Origin: Ensifer adhaerens
Lineage (GTDB): Bacteria > Pseudomonadota > Alphaproteobacteria > Rhizobiales > Rhizobiaceae
NCBI RefSeq assembly: GCF_002940685.1
Contig: NZ_PNFP01000007.1
Coordinates: 248,001 to 312,000, forward strand
Length of the DNA: 64,000 nucleotides
Direction of reading: 5' to 3'
Of this stretch, positions 27,829 through 36,983 are shown piece by piece (position 1 is the first letter of the stretch; every line of letters begins with the position of its first letter). The position numbers were made by a program, and so were the translations under genes. The notes beneath the pieces are model-generated. The model made no database searches. It had not been told where the DNA came from and was given only the letters and a program-made list of their open reading frames with translations.

Positions 27829-28431
27829 ATGGTAGATCATGGCTATGTTCACAAGCTGAAGGCCGGAAAGCCCGGCCAGCCGATTTTCTTCGTGTTCCAC
27901 GGGACCGGCGGCGACGAGAACCAGTTTTTCACCTTCGCATCCGAGCTTCTGCCCGATGCGACGATCGTCTCGCCGCGTGGCGACGTCTCCGAGTATGGGG
28001 CAGCGCGCTTCTTCAAGCGCACCGGCGAGGGCGTCTACGACATGGCCGACCTTGCCCGCGCCACCGAGAAGATGGCGGCCTTCGTCAAGGCGGTGGCCGC
28101 AGAGCATCAGGCGTCGCAGGTGATCGGCCTTGGTTACTCCAACGGCGCGAACATTCTTGCCAACGTGCTGATCGAAGACGGCGTGTTCGACAAGGCCGCC
28201 CTGATGCACCCCCTGATCCCGTTCCGCCCGAAGGACAATGCGGGGCTGAAGGGGCGTCGCGTCCTGATCACCGCCGGCGAGCGCGACCCCATCTGCCCGG
28301 CACCGCTGACCCAGGCCCTTGCCGACTATTTTCAGGGGCAGGGCGCAGCGATCGAGACCGAGTGGCATTCGGGCGGCCATGACATTCGCCAGAACGAGAT
28401 CGCGGCGATCGCGCGGTTCCTGAACGGCTGA
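27829..28431 (+). CDS. Alpha/beta hydrolase, MhqD/carboxylesterase-like
   Basis: A 200-residue serine hydrolase of the phospholipase/carboxylesterase family. The oxyanion region reads FVFHGTGGDEN, the nucleophile elbow is GYSNGAN (S104), the acid is D153 in AGERDPICP and the histidine is H184 in SGGHDI, giving a full triad. The ATG follows CAGGAGATTG. Its position after a ring-cleaving dioxygenase matches the MhqO/MhqD pairing that detoxifies quinones in Firmicutes, where the hydrolase acts on a ring-cleavage or thiol adduct. Its stop codon directly abuts the stop of the convergent ybhR-like gene with no intervening base. Confidence 0.85.
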   Translation: MVDHGYVHKLKAGKPGQPIFFVFHGTGGDENQFFTFASELLPDATIVSPRGDVSEYGAARFFKRTGEGVYDMADLARATEKMAAFVKAVAAEHQASQVIGLGYSNGANILANVLIEDGVFDKAALMHPLIPFRPKDNAGLKGRRVLITAGERDPICPAPLTQALADYFQGQGAAIETEWHSGGHDIRQNEIAAIARFLNG

Positions 28432-29544
28432 TTATTCCAGCCGGCGGCGAAACAGCCAGGAGGCGGCCGAGAGGGTGACGATGGCGATCACAAGTAAAGG
28501 GATCGTCTGTCGCGCCACCTCGACCGCCGGAATGTCCTTGAGGAACACGCCCTTCACGATCACGAGGAAGTAGCGCAGTGGATTGACGTAGGTGATCGGC
28601 TGCAGCCAGGACGGCATGTTCTCGATCGGCGTGGCAAAGCCAGAAAGCAGCATTGCCGGCACCATGAACAGGAAAGCGCCGAGGATCGCCTGCTGCTGCG
28701 TCATCGACAGGGCGGAAATGAACAGGCCGAGGCCGACAACCGACGCAAGATAGAAGACCGCACTGCCGTAGAGCAGGAGCAGCGAGCCGCGCAGCGGCAC
28801 GCCGAAGATGAAGACGGCCGCCAGGATATAGATGGTGATGTGGAAGAGGCCGATCATCATCGGTGGGATCAGCTTGCCGATCAGGATCTCATGGGTCCGG
28901 AGCGGCGAGACCATGAGCTGGTCGAAGGTGCCGAGCTCGCGCTCGCGCGCGATCGACAGGGCGGTCACGATCAGGCCGATCAACAGCGCGATGCTGGCGA
29001 CGAGGTTCGGCACCATGAACCACTGATAGGTGAGGTTCGGATTGAACCAGTTGCGGGCGACAACGGTGACGGCGTCGGCCGCCATCCGCTTGCCCGCCGG
29101 CGTCTCGGCGGCGAGCGCGCCGACGATACGGCCGAGATAACCTGAGACGATTTGCGACGCGTTGGAGCGGCGGCCGTCGAGGATGACCTGCACCTCCGCC
29201 GGGAGGCCGGCCTCGATGTCGCGCGAGAAGGTAGGGCCGATTTCGATCGCTGCAATGACCTTCTGAGTATCGATCGACAGACGCACCTCGTCAGGACTGT
29301 TGGTGAAGCGAACGCTGCGGAAGGTCGGCGAGCCCTGGATCTCCTGGACGAGATCCTGGCTCCAGTGGCCGTTGTCACGGTTCAGCACCAGCACATCGAC
29401 ATTCGTGACCTCGAGCGTGGCGGCGTAGGAAAACACCAGGAGCTGCAGGATCGGCGGGACGATCAGCACGGTGCGGCCCTTGGGGTCGCGCAGCACCGCC
29501 AGCAATTCCTTGACGATCAGCGCTCTAAGCCTTGTCCACCACAT
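28432..29544 (-). CDS. ybhR: ABC-2 type export permease (YbhR-like)
   Basis: A 370-residue ABC-2 permease. There is one N-terminal membrane helix (VLIVPPILQLLVFSYAATLEV), a periplasmic domain of about 130 residues, then five helices including the conserved ARERELGTFDQLMVSPL segment. It is the last gene of a five-gene operon in the E. coli cecR-ybhG-ybhF-ybhS-ybhR order, where the complex exports cations and some drugs (Na+/Li+ antiport and tetracycline/chloramphenicol/cefoperazone phenotypes are reported there). The ATG is one base past the ybhS stop. Together with YbhS it forms the heterodimeric membrane channel. The substrate in this organism is not known. Confidence 0.88.
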   Translation of the reverse strand: MWWTRLRALIVKELLAVLRDPKGRTVLIVPPILQLLVFSYAATLEVTNVDVLVLNRDNGHWSQDLVQEIQGSPTFRSVRFTNSPDEVRLSIDTQKVIAAIEIGPTFSRDIEAGLPAEVQVILDGRRSNASQIVSGYLGRIVGALAAETPAGKRMAADAVTVVARNWFNPNLTYQWFMVPNLVASIALLIGLIVTALSIARERELGTFDQLMVSPLRTHEILIGKLIPPMMIGLFHITIYILAAVFIFGVPLRGSLLLLYGSAVFYLASVVGLGLFISALSMTQQQAILGAFLFMVPAMLLSGFATPIENMPSWLQPITYVNPLRYFLVIVKGVFLKDIPAVEVARQTIPLLVIAIVTLSAASWLFRRRLE

Positions 29545-29545
29545 C

Positions 29546-30694
29546 TCAGCCGATCCTCTTGCGGGTGCTGCGGGCGGCGAGCGCAAAGAACACGCTGCCG
29601 ATCAGGAGCATGGCAGCTATGGCCTTGCCGAACATCGGCCAGATATCGCCGGCCAGAAACACGGTCTGCAGGCTCGGGATCAGATAGCGCGCCGGCACGA
29701 TGAAGGTGATCCACTGGATGACAGTTGGCATCGAGTTGATCTCGAAGAGAAAACCCGAGAGCAGAAAGGCCGGAAGAAACGCCGAAATCAACGCGAGTTG
29801 CGAGGCGAGGAACTGGTTCTTCGTCGCCGCCGAGATCAACAGGCCCTGGCCGAGCGCCGGCATGAGGAAGGTCGCCGACAGTGCGTAGAGTGCCGCGACC
29901 GAACCGCGGAAGGGAACGCCGAAAAGGAAGACGGCGAGCAGCACGCAGAGCGTCATCGAGGTCAGCCCGAGGATGAAATAGGGCAGCAGCTTGCCGGCCA
30001 AGAGTTCCGCGGCCGAGACGGGGGTCGCCATCATCGCCTCCATGGTGCCGCGCTCCCATTCGCGGGCAACGACGAGCGAGGTGAGCAGCGTGCCGACCAG
30101 CGTCATGACGATGGCGATCGATCCGGGCACCAGGAAGTTTCGACTGGTCAGCTCCGGGTTGAACCAGAAGCGCTGCTCGGCCGAAATCGCCGGCGGCCGG
30201 CCGCCGCCGTCGTTGAGGCGCTGGCGTTCCCAATTGGCAACGGTCGCCTGTGCGTAGTTTTGAACGAAGTTTGCCGTGTTGGGATCGGAGCCATCGACGA
30301 GCACCTGCAAGGCGGGGTGCCGCCCGGCCGCATAGTCTGCCATGAAGCTCTTGGGGATGACGACGATGCCGCGCACCCGGCCAAGCACCAGGTCTTCCTC
30401 GAACTCGCGGCGGTCGCGACCGACGGCCACCGTGAAGTAACGCGAGGCCTGAAATCCCGCGGCAAGATCGCGCGTCAGCGGCGCCTCTTCTTCGATGACG
30501 AGGCCGATACGGGTTTGCGTGGTATCGAGCGAAACGCCGTAGCCGAAGAGAAACAGAAGGATCAGCGGCAGCACGAAGGCGATCAGGATGCTGCTCGGAT
30601 CGCGAACGATCTGGTAGCTTTCCTTGCGCACCAGCGCTGCAAAGCGTCTGGCTCGGGACGCCCGGTTTTCGAGACTGGACGATTGCGCGCTCAT
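29546..30694 (-). CDS. ybhS: ABC-2 type export permease (YbhS-like)
   Basis: A 382-residue ABC-2 permease with the same topology as its partner: an N-terminal helix (ILIAFVLPLILLFLFGYGV), a large periplasmic domain, then five helices with AREWERGTMEAMMATPV in the conserved loop. The ATG overlaps the ATPase stop codon by 4 bp (ATGA), so the genes are translationally coupled. Length is close to E. coli YbhS (377). It forms the export channel with the YbhR-like protein and is driven by the double ATPase encoded upstream. Confidence 0.9.
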   Translation of the reverse strand: MSAQSSSLENRASRARRFAALVRKESYQIVRDPSSILIAFVLPLILLFLFGYGVSLDTTQTRIGLVIEEEAPLTRDLAAGFQASRYFTVAVGRDRREFEEDLVLGRVRGIVVIPKSFMADYAAGRHPALQVLVDGSDPNTANFVQNYAQATVANWERQRLNDGGGRPPAISAEQRFWFNPELTSRNFLVPGSIAIVMTLVGTLLTSLVVAREWERGTMEAMMATPVSAAELLAGKLLPYFILGLTSMTLCVLLAVFLFGVPFRGSVAALYALSATFLMPALGQGLLISAATKNQFLASQLALISAFLPAFLLSGFLFEINSMPTVIQWITFIVPARYLIPSLQTVFLAGDIWPMFGKAIAAMLLIGSVFFALAARSTRKRIG

Positions 30695-32421
30695 GCCGCC
30701 TCCTTCGCTTCCGATCCCTCGACGAGGGCGATGAAGGCGTCTTCCATCGTCGGGTCCGGAAGCTTGTCGCTGGCGACCTGCGCCTTCAATTCGTCTGGCG
30801 AGCCCAGTGCAATCGAACGGCCGCGGTAGATGAGCGAGATGCGGTCGCAGTATTCGGCCTCGTCCATGAAATGGGTGGTGACGAGCACCGTCACGCCCTT
30901 CTCGACAAGGCCGTTGATGTGGGTCCAGAACTCGCGCCGGGTGATCGGGTCGACGCCGGAGGTCGGCTCGTCCAGAAACAGCGCTTCCGGTTCGTGCAGC
31001 ACCGCGCAGGCGAGCGCCAGCCGCTGCTTGAGGCCGAGCGGCAGATCCTTCGCCGACATGTCGAGCAGGCGGGCGAAGCCGAAGATTTCCGTCATCAATT
31101 GGATGCGGTCGCGCTTGCGCGTGCCGGAAAGGCCGTAGACGCCGGCAAAGAAGCTGAGGTTCTGGGCGACGCTCAAGTCGCCGTAGAGCGAGAACTTCTG
31201 TGCCATGTAACCGAGCCGGTTGCGCGCCTCGGCGGCATCGCGGCGCAGGTCGAAACCGGCGACGCGACCTTCGCCGGCCGTGGGCTTCAACAAGCCGCAC
31301 AGCATCTTGAAGGTCGTGGACTTGCCGGCGCCGTTCGGGCCCAAGAGGCCGAAGATCTGGCCGCGCGGTATGTCGAAGGTGATTGTGTCGGCGGCGGTGA
31401 AATCGCCGAAGCGTTTCGTCAGGCCATGCGCCTCGATGACGGGCTTGGCATTCTCGACGGCAAAGGGCGTCTGGGTTTCTGCGAGCTTCGAGCGGCCGCC
31501 GGGTCCGCCGCCGAGCATGTCGATGAAGGCATCCTCGAAACGCGGCGTGGTGGTTGCCATCTTGGGTGTAACCGAGCCGTCGTCAGGGCCTCCTGGCATG
31601 GTTTGCGGCTTCATCACAAGGCGGATCGCTTCGCCCTGGATGACGCCGTCGACGACGTTTTCGTCGTCGAGATAGCGGGCAAGCGCCTGACGGCGCCCTT
31701 GCGTAATACCGGAAACCTTGAAGACGCGGTCCGCGACCCTTTCGGTCAATTCAATGGGACTGCCGGTAAACAACAGCTTGCCTTCGTTCAGAAGCAGAAC
31801 GCTGTCACAGGCCTCGGCCTCGTCGAGATAGGCCGTGGACCAGACGACGCCGATGCCTTCCTTCGTCAGGTTCTCGACCATCTTCCAGAGATCGCGGCGC
31901 GAGATCGGGTCGACGCCGACGCCCGGTTCGTCCAGAAGCAGCAGCCTCGGCTTGCGCAGAAGTGCACAGGCTAGGCCGAGCTTCTGCTTCATGCCGCCCG
32001 AAAGCTTGCCGGCCAGCCTCGTGGTGAAGCGCTTGAGATCGGTGAATTCGAGCAGTTCGTCAAAGGTTGCGGTGCGTTCGCCAAGTGGCAGACCGCGCAG
32101 ATCGGCGTAGAGATTGAGGTTCTCCTGAACGGAAAGATCCTCGTAGAGGCCGAAACGCTGCGGCATGTAGCCGATCGCGGCCTGGATGTCGGCGGCGCTC
32201 GTCACCGTATCGAAACCGAGAACCTCGACCTTGCCTTCGCCCGGCACCATCAGTCCCGTCATCAGCCGGATCAGCGTGGTCTTGCCCGCGCCGTCAGGGC
32301 CGACGAGTCCGGTGATGCGCCCGCCGAGGATCTCGCCGCTGATGTGGTCGAGCGCCGGCGGCGCGTCGCCGAAACGCTTGACCACATCCGCGATGCGAAC
32401 GAACGGTGCGTTGTCGCTCAT
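30691..32421 (-). CDS. ybhF: ABC exporter, double ATP-binding protein (YbhF-like)
   Basis: A 576-residue protein with two full nucleotide-binding domains, matching E. coli YbhF in length and layout. The first domain has GPDGAGKTT as Walker [13 protein letters not shown] as signature and [12 protein letters not shown] as Walker B. The second has GPNGAGKST, a shortened signature ([12 protein letters not shown]) lacking the consensus SGG, and [12 protein letters not shown]. The degenerate second signature suggests one asymmetric ATP site, common in paired exporters. It overlaps its neighbours by 4 bp on both sides. Confidence 0.92.
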   Translation of the reverse strand: MSDNAPFVRIADVVKRFGDAPPALDHISGEILGGRITGLVGPDGAGKTTLIRLMTGLMVPGEGKVEVLGFDTVTSAADIQAAIGYMPQRFGLYEDLSVQENLNLYADLRGLPLGERTATFDELLEFTDLKRFTTRLAGKLSGGMKQKLGLACALLRKPRLLLLDEPGVGVDPISRRDLWKMVENLTKEGIGVVWSTAYLDEAEACDSVLLLNEGKLLFTGSPIELTERVADRVFKVSGITQGRRQALARYLDDENVVDGVIQGEAIRLVMKPQTMPGGPDDGSVTPKMATTTPRFEDAFIDMLGGGPGGRSKLAETQTPFAVENAKPVIEAHGLTKRFGDFTAADTITFDIPRGQIFGLLGPNGAGKSTTFKMLCGLLKPTAGEGRVAGFDLRRDAAEARNRLGYMAQKFSLYGDLSVAQNLSFFAGVYGLSGTRKRDRIQLMTEIFGFARLLDMSAKDLPLGLKQRLALACAVLHEPEALFLDEPTSGVDPITRREFWTHINGLVEKGVTVLVTTHFMDEAEYCDRISLIYRGRSIALGSPDELKAQVASDKLPDPTMEDAFIALVEGSEAKEAA

Positions 32422-33425
32422 TGCCCGGCCCCGGACTTTTCCGGCAAGCGCACCGTCACCGGCATGCCCTGGCGGAGATCGGGGCCAGGCTTGTCGACCA
32501 CGATGCGCAGGCGATAGACGAGATCGGTGCGCAGCTCCGGCGTTTCCACCGATTTAGGCGTGAATTCGGCGACCGGCGATATGAAGCCGATCGTTGCCTT
32601 GTAGGGACGGTCCGGAGCGCCATCGGACGTGACCTCGACGGCCATGCCGGGATGCACGCGGCCAAGGTCGGGTTCTGCCACATAGGCCCGGACCCACACA
32701 GGCTCGTTCAGCGAGATCACGTAGACCGTGTCGGAGGGCGCGACGATGGCACCGCTCTCGCGCACGCGCGACAGGACCGTACCGGCGCTTGGGGCAACCA
32801 GCCGGGTATCGGCGAGCGCCGTCCGGGCGCTCTCGAGCTTGGCTTCGGCTGCAAGCACCTGCGCCTGAGCCGCCTCGATGTCCTCGATCCGACTTCCTTC
32901 CTCAAGCAGTGCCAGCGCTTCGCGGGCAGACGTGGCGCGGGCAGCGGCGGCTGCCCTGTTGGCGTTCGCTTCGTCGAGGTTGGCCTGGGAAATGGTGCCG
33001 TTCGGGCGCAATTGCCGTGCCCGCTCAAAGGCGAGGTTGGCGTTTTCGAGATCGGCGAGGCGTTCTTCATGGGTCGCGCGTGCCTGGGCGATTTCGGTCG
33101 GGCGTGCGCCGGCCTTCAGCTTTGCAAGGTTGGCCTTGAGCGCGCCGAGATCGGCCTGCGCGGCGGCTGCCGCCTGCTCGAATGGGACCGCGTCCAGCGT
33201 CGCCAGAACGTCGCCGGGCTTGACCATGTCGCCTTCATCGACAGCAAGGCTTGCGATGCGGCCATTGACGCGAAAGCCGAGCGAAACCTGACGGATGTCG
33301 ACATTGCCGTAGAGGACCGAGGTCTGCTCCGTACCGACCCACCCGAGCCGGCGAGGGACGTCGAACCACCAGGCACCGGCCGCGGCGCCGGCGATCAGGA
33401 TCAGCGCGATTGCTGGCTTGTTCAT
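32418..33425 (-). CDS. ybhG: HlyD/RND-type periplasmic adaptor (YbhG-like)
   Basis: A 335-residue membrane-fusion protein. A single N-terminal anchor ([16 protein letters not shown]) is followed by a barrel/lipoyl half ([17 protein letters not shown]), a long coiled-coil hairpin rich in Ala/Glu/Leu (about residues 85-200), the second lipoyl half ([10 protein letters not shown]) and a beta-barrel ([19 protein letters not shown]). It bridges the ABC-2 permeases to the outer membrane in a tripartite export path. It overlaps the regulator and ATPase genes by 4 bp each and is close to E. coli YbhG in length (332). Confidence 0.92.
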   Translation of the reverse strand: MNKPAIALILIAGAAAGAWWFDVPRRLGWVGTEQTSVLYGNVDIRQVSLGFRVNGRIASLAVDEGDMVKPGDVLATLDAVPFEQAAAAAQADLGALKANLAKLKAGARPTEIAQARATHEERLADLENANLAFERARQLRPNGTISQANLDEANANRAAAAARATSAREALALLEEGSRIEDIEAAQAQVLAAEAKLESARTALADTRLVAPSAGTVLSRVRESGAIVAPSDTVYVISLNEPVWVRAYVAEPDLGRVHPGMAVEVTSDGAPDRPYKATIGFISPVAEFTPKSVETPELRTDLVYRLRIVVDKPGPDLRQGMPVTVRLPEKSGAGQ

Positions 33426-34126
33426 GACCGGCCTTCCTTCCGGCTGCCGAGCGTCGCGACCAGTTCGGCCGCGTGACGTCGCAAGATGTCGAGTTCGTCG
33501 GCACCGACGGCCCGCCAGTTCATTTGCCGAAGCATGGCCGCATGCGCCATGCGGAAGACGAGAATGCTTCCGACGAAGGAGAGCGTCCGCAGCCGTACAT
33601 GTTCCGATGCCGGAGGCTCGCCGAGAATAGTGGCGACCAGCCGGCCCGCCATGCCGATCATCGGGCCCATGACGTTGGCGTAGACCCGTTCGAAGGCCTC
33701 CGTCGGCTCCATCTGTTCGCGGATGATGAAACGCGCCCAGCTCTCGGACTGCCGGCTGACGAAGAGAGCGATCATGCGCTGGACGACCCGGGTCAGGAGA
33801 TCTCGCGCTTCCTCCGACGTCATCGGCTCGCCCGCGCTATCGAGACGTGCAAGGCGTTCGAGGATCGTCGTTCTCAGTTCGCCGACATGCCCAATGATAA
33901 TCGACGAAAGGTGCTCTGCGGCGGCTATGTAAAGACCCTCCTTGCCGCCGAAATAGTAGGGGATTGCCTGGAGGTTCACGCCTGCCGTTTCGGCGAGCAT
34001 GCGGGTGGTGGCGCCGTCAAAGCCGTAGCGGCCGAAGACGTCGATGGAGCTGGTCAGCAGCTTCTCGCGGGTGACATCTCCGCGATCCTGCTTTGTCGGG
34101 CGAGGCGAGGTTTGTTTTTTCATCAT
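33422..34126 (-). CDS. cecR: TetR-family regulator (CecR-like) of the ybhGFSR operon
   Basis: A 234-residue TetR/AcrR protein. The helix-turn-helix domain occupies residues about 18-70 ([20 protein letters not shown], then [16 protein letters not shown]); the remainder is the helical ligand-binding domain. It is the first gene of the export operon and overlaps ybhG by 4 bp, so it should repress its own operon. E. coli CecR (YbiH) occupies the same position and controls ybhGFSR. A near-perfect 27-bp palindrome 16 bp upstream of its start is the likely operator. Two adjacent ATGs (34126, 34123) are possible starts. Confidence 0.9.
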   Translation of the reverse strand: MMKKQTSPRPTKQDRGDVTREKLLTSSIDVFGRYGFDGATTRMLAETAGVNLQAIPYYFGGKEGLYIAAAEHLSSIIIGHVGELRTTILERLARLDSAGEPMTSEEARDLLTRVVQRMIALFVSRQSESWARFIIREQMEPTEAFERVYANVMGPMIGMAGRLVATILGEPPASEHVRLRTLSFVGSILVFRMAHAAMLRQMNWRAVGADELDILRRHAAELVATLGSRKEGRS

Positions 34127-34141
34127 ATGCTGAAATTACAT

Positions 34142-34168
34142 CATTCCATTGATTAAGTCAATCGAATG
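34142..34168. promoter_or_regulatory. Palindromic operator upstream of the cecR-ybhGFSR operon
   Basis: Two 11-bp arms (CATTCCATTGA at 34142-34152 and TCAATCGAATG at 34158-34168), matching in 10 of 11 positions, with a 5-bp spacer TTAAG. Its edge lies 16 bp from the regulator's start codon, in an unusually AT-rich patch. Size and symmetry fit a TetR-dimer operator; binding by the CecR-like protein is inferred. Confidence 0.7.
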
Positions 34169-34286
34169 AATTTTTATTGTATGCGATGCGCGCCGGGCAA
34201 TCGCCCGTGCTGTGTTTGGCGCCGGGCGCGCGGGTTTGGCGCAGCCGCCCGCTTTCGTGGTGGAGAATTCAGGTGAGCCTTTCGGC

Positions 34287-35453
34287 CTATGCGACGTCGC
34301 GTTCTTCGCCCCGTTCGAGACGGCGCTGGAAGAGTGCGGCGATGAGGTCGGATTGGGTAACGACACCGAGCAGACGGTTGTCCGGATCGACCACCGGCAT
34401 ATGGTGTAGCCCCATGTCCGACATCGGCGGCACGAGTTTGGCGATCAAGGTTTCCGGCAGGGCCGACTGCACCTTGCGCGTCATGATGTCCGAGACGAGC
34501 CGCGGCATCTTCGGCCCGAGGCCGATGACGTTTCCGAGCCGCTGGCGGATGCCGCCCTGCGGCGTGAGCATCGCGTGTTTCATGAAATCGGTCTGCGTGA
34601 CGATGCCGACGAGGCCATCCTTTTCGGTCACCACGGGCAGCGCCTTGATGTGGTGCCTGATCAGGGTCTGCCAGGCTTGGCGCAGGGACGTTTCCGGCGT
34701 GGCCGTGGCGACGTCGCGCGACATGATCTCGGCGCAGGTGATTTCGCCGGAGCGGCGGTTGAAGGCGCGGATCTGTGCCTGATGGATCAGCGCGTCGAGC
34801 TCTGCGGGACTGACGTCGACCACTTCTCCATATTGCGCGAGCACCGCCTGCAGGTCTTCGGGAACGATGCCGAGCCGGTGCGTCGGCGCGGGGTCGCTGG
34901 TACCGTGCAGCGTCGGTGCCTGCGCAAGATGCGGGTAGCGCCGGCCGGTCGCGTTGTTGAACACCAGTGCAATCACGAGGATGACGACCGAGTTGATGGC
35001 GACCGGAGACAGGGCGAACCAGTAACCAGCCTCATGGATCGCCGGGCCGCCGAGGACTGCGGTCAGAGCAACTGCCCCGCTCGGCGGATGAAGGCAGCCA
35101 AGCAGCAGCATGACCGCGATGGCGAGCCCGACGGCGACTGCGGCAGCAATGACCGGGTCGGGGATCAGCAGCGCCGCGGTAACGCCGATCAGGGAAGAGA
35201 CGGTGTTGCCTCCGACGATCGACCATGGCTGGGCGAGTGGGCTTGCCGGGGCGGCAAAGAGAAGGACGGCGGAGGCGCCCATCGGCGCGATCAACAGCGG
35301 CAGGCTGGCGTCGGCGCCAAGCGCGTAGCTGCTGATGAAGCCGGTGAGCAGGATGCCGAGAAGCGCGCCGAGCGACGAACGCAGGCGTTCCAGATGGCCG
35401 ACCGGAACAAGCGAGGGAATGAAACGCCTGATGTATGCGCGTGCCTTCGACAT
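34287..35453 (-). CDS. HPP-family membrane protein with two CBS domains
   Basis: A 388-residue protein. Residues about 20-170 are an HPP domain of four to five membrane helices, containing the family motif LHPPSGAVAL and the GASAVLLFAAP segment. Residues about 240-380 are a tandem CBS pair (Bateman module), with CAEIMSRDVATATPE, LPVVTEKDGLVGIVT, VSDIMTRKV and HMPVVDPDNRLLGVVT. CBS pairs bind adenine nucleotides and usually gate or regulate the attached domain. HPP proteins have been linked to nitrite transport in plants and cyanobacteria, but the substrate here is unknown. The ATG at 35453 is preceded by a weak GAGG. It is monocistronic. Confidence 0.88.
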   Translation of the reverse strand: MSKARAYIRRFIPSLVPVGHLERLRSSLGALLGILLTGFISSYALGADASLPLLIAPMGASAVLLFAAPASPLAQPWSIVGGNTVSSLIGVTAALLIPDPVIAAAVAVGLAIAVMLLLGCLHPPSGAVALTAVLGGPAIHEAGYWFALSPVAINSVVILVIALVFNNATGRRYPHLAQAPTLHGTSDPAPTHRLGIVPEDLQAVLAQYGEVVDVSPAELDALIHQAQIRAFNRRSGEITCAEIMSRDVATATPETSLRQAWQTLIRHHIKALPVVTEKDGLVGIVTQTDFMKHAMLTPQGGIRQRLGNVIGLGPKMPRLVSDIMTRKVQSALPETLIAKLVPPMSDMGLHHMPVVDPDNRLLGVVTQSDLIAALFQRRLERGEERDVA

Positions 35454-35624
35454 AGGGCCTCTGCGGAGGGAAGGTAGGATTTGCACAGGCCATTAGCACA
35501 TGGCGCGGAAATGGGCATGAAATCCACATCCAAAAACCGCCGTCGGATTAAAATATATGCATCGCGCCTAAAAAGAGCGCGTTGCCGCAAGGTCTCGGGA
35601 CCGGCGACCTCTTCGTGCCGATTG

Positions 35625-36983
35625 CTAGCTCGATACGGCTGCGGAAAAATCGATCGAGATCCGCGTGCCGCGGTCGGGCGCCGTATCGACGGCAAGGGTG
35701 GCCCGGTGCAACTCGCTGATGCGCCGCACGATTTTCAGGCCAAGGCCGAGCTGGCCGGAACTCTTCACGTAGCCGAGGTCTTCGTTGTGTTCCGGAAGGT
35801 CGATGAGGCCCTTGCCATTGTCCTCGACCGAAACGAACGGGCCGGGGCCGCAGGCAAGGACGATCCGGGTGCCCGGCGGGTTGTGCTTGACGGCGTTCTC
35901 GATGAGGTTGCGCAGCATGTTTTCGACGAGTGCCGGGATGGCGGTTACCGGCGGCGTGCCTTCGTCGACGAATTCGAGGGACTTGTCGTGGTCGAAGACG
36001 AAGGGTGCGATCGCCTCCGCGACGGCCGCGCCGATGTGCGACAGGCTGGTGCGCTGGTAGGCGGAGGGATCGACGGCATCGGCGCGCGCAAGCGAGGTCA
36101 ATTGCTCCAGAATATGGGTCAGTGCGTCGAGATCGCGCTCCGCATTGCGTGCTCTCGGGTCGTCGATGCGGCTCAGCTCCATCTTGGCAATCGACACCGG
36201 CGTGCGGATTTCGTGGGCGATCGAAGACGAAAACAGCTTCTGCGACTGGATGAGATCGGCGACGCGCGTCAGCATCCGGTTGACGGCAATGACGAGGCGG
36301 GCGATTTCCTGCGGCATTCTCGTCAGCGGCAGGCGCGCATTGCTGTCGCGGGGATCGAGTGCATCGGCTGCGTGGGCCGCCCTGGCGACCGGCCTCAAGG
36401 CGCTGCGGATCGACCAGATCGTCGCCCCGATCACCAGGCAGAACATCAGCGTCATCGGCACGATCATCGAGTCGAACATCTCGTGAAGGAGTGCGCCGTA
36501 CATGAAGCCGTTCGGATCGTTGAGGATCGCGAGCTCGACCAGCACGGTCGTACCGCCCCGTTCGAAGGTCTGGCCGCCGGCCACGCTGAACGGTTTTCCC
36601 GGGGCAATCAGGCGTTTCCAGAATTGGGGGGCGTCGACATTGAGCGGCAGGAAATGTTGGGAACACTCGGCCGTGCAGTTCGAATGGATCATCTCTCCGG
36701 AAGCGGTGCGGATGCGCAGGAAGATCGCACCGTTGTCGTCCGGCCGGTCGACGTATCGTTCACGCAGGTCGCGATCCGGCTCGTAACGCGCCACGCCGTC
36801 GCGCACCTGGACATAGCCGATTAGGTTTTCGGTTTCCTGCTGCAGCATGAGCACGCTCAGCTTGTCGTCGTCGAACCAGTAGTCGGCGAAGACGACACCG
36901 ATCTGGATCGCCATCGCCAGCAGTGAAAAGGCGACGATGCGGCGCGCGACGATACCGATCAAGGAAGGGTTCCGGATCCTCAT
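35625..36983 (-). CDS. Sensor histidine kinase, PmrB/QseC-like
   Basis: A 452-residue membrane kinase with TM1 (residues about 14-34), a periplasmic sensor of about 140 residues, TM2 (about 172-192), HAMP, the phosphoacceptor motif SSIAHEIRTPV (H257) and an ATPase domain (NLIENAVKHNPPG, VEDNGKGL, QLGLGLKIV). The periplasmic part contains two cysteines close together (SNCTAECS), which could form a disulphide. It overlaps the response regulator gene by 4 bp and the pair is divergent from an eptA-like gene. This is the arrangement of PmrAB-type systems that respond to cationic peptides or metals and control lipid A modification. Confidence 0.88.
   Translation of the reverse strand: MRIRNPSLIGIVARRIVAFSLLAMAIQIGVVFADYWFDDDKLSVLMLQQETENLIGYVQVRDGVARYEPDRDLRERYVDRPDDNGAIFLRIRTASGEMIHSNCTAECSQHFLPLNVDAPQFWKRLIAPGKPFSVAGGQTFERGGTTVLVELAILNDPNGFMYGALLHEMFDSMIVPMTLMFCLVIGATIWSIRSALRPVARAAHAADALDPRDSNARLPLTRMPQEIARLVIAVNRMLTRVADLIQSQKLFSSSIAHEIRTPVSIAKMELSRIDDPRARNAERDLDALTHILEQLTSLARADAVDPSAYQRTSLSHIGAAVAEAIAPFVFDHDKSLEFVDEGTPPVTAIPALVENMLRNLIENAVKHNPPGTRIVLACGPGPFVSVEDNGKGLIDLPEHNEDLGYVKSSGQLGLGLKIVRRISELHRATLAVDTAPDRGTRISIDFSAAVSS

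Noticed and set aside
34148-34162. ATTGA-TTAAG-TCAAT resembling an FNR/FixK box
   Set aside because: The spacer is 5 bp within a larger 27-bp palindrome; FNR boxes need TTGAN-N4-NTCAA (14 bp). It is better explained as the TetR operator.
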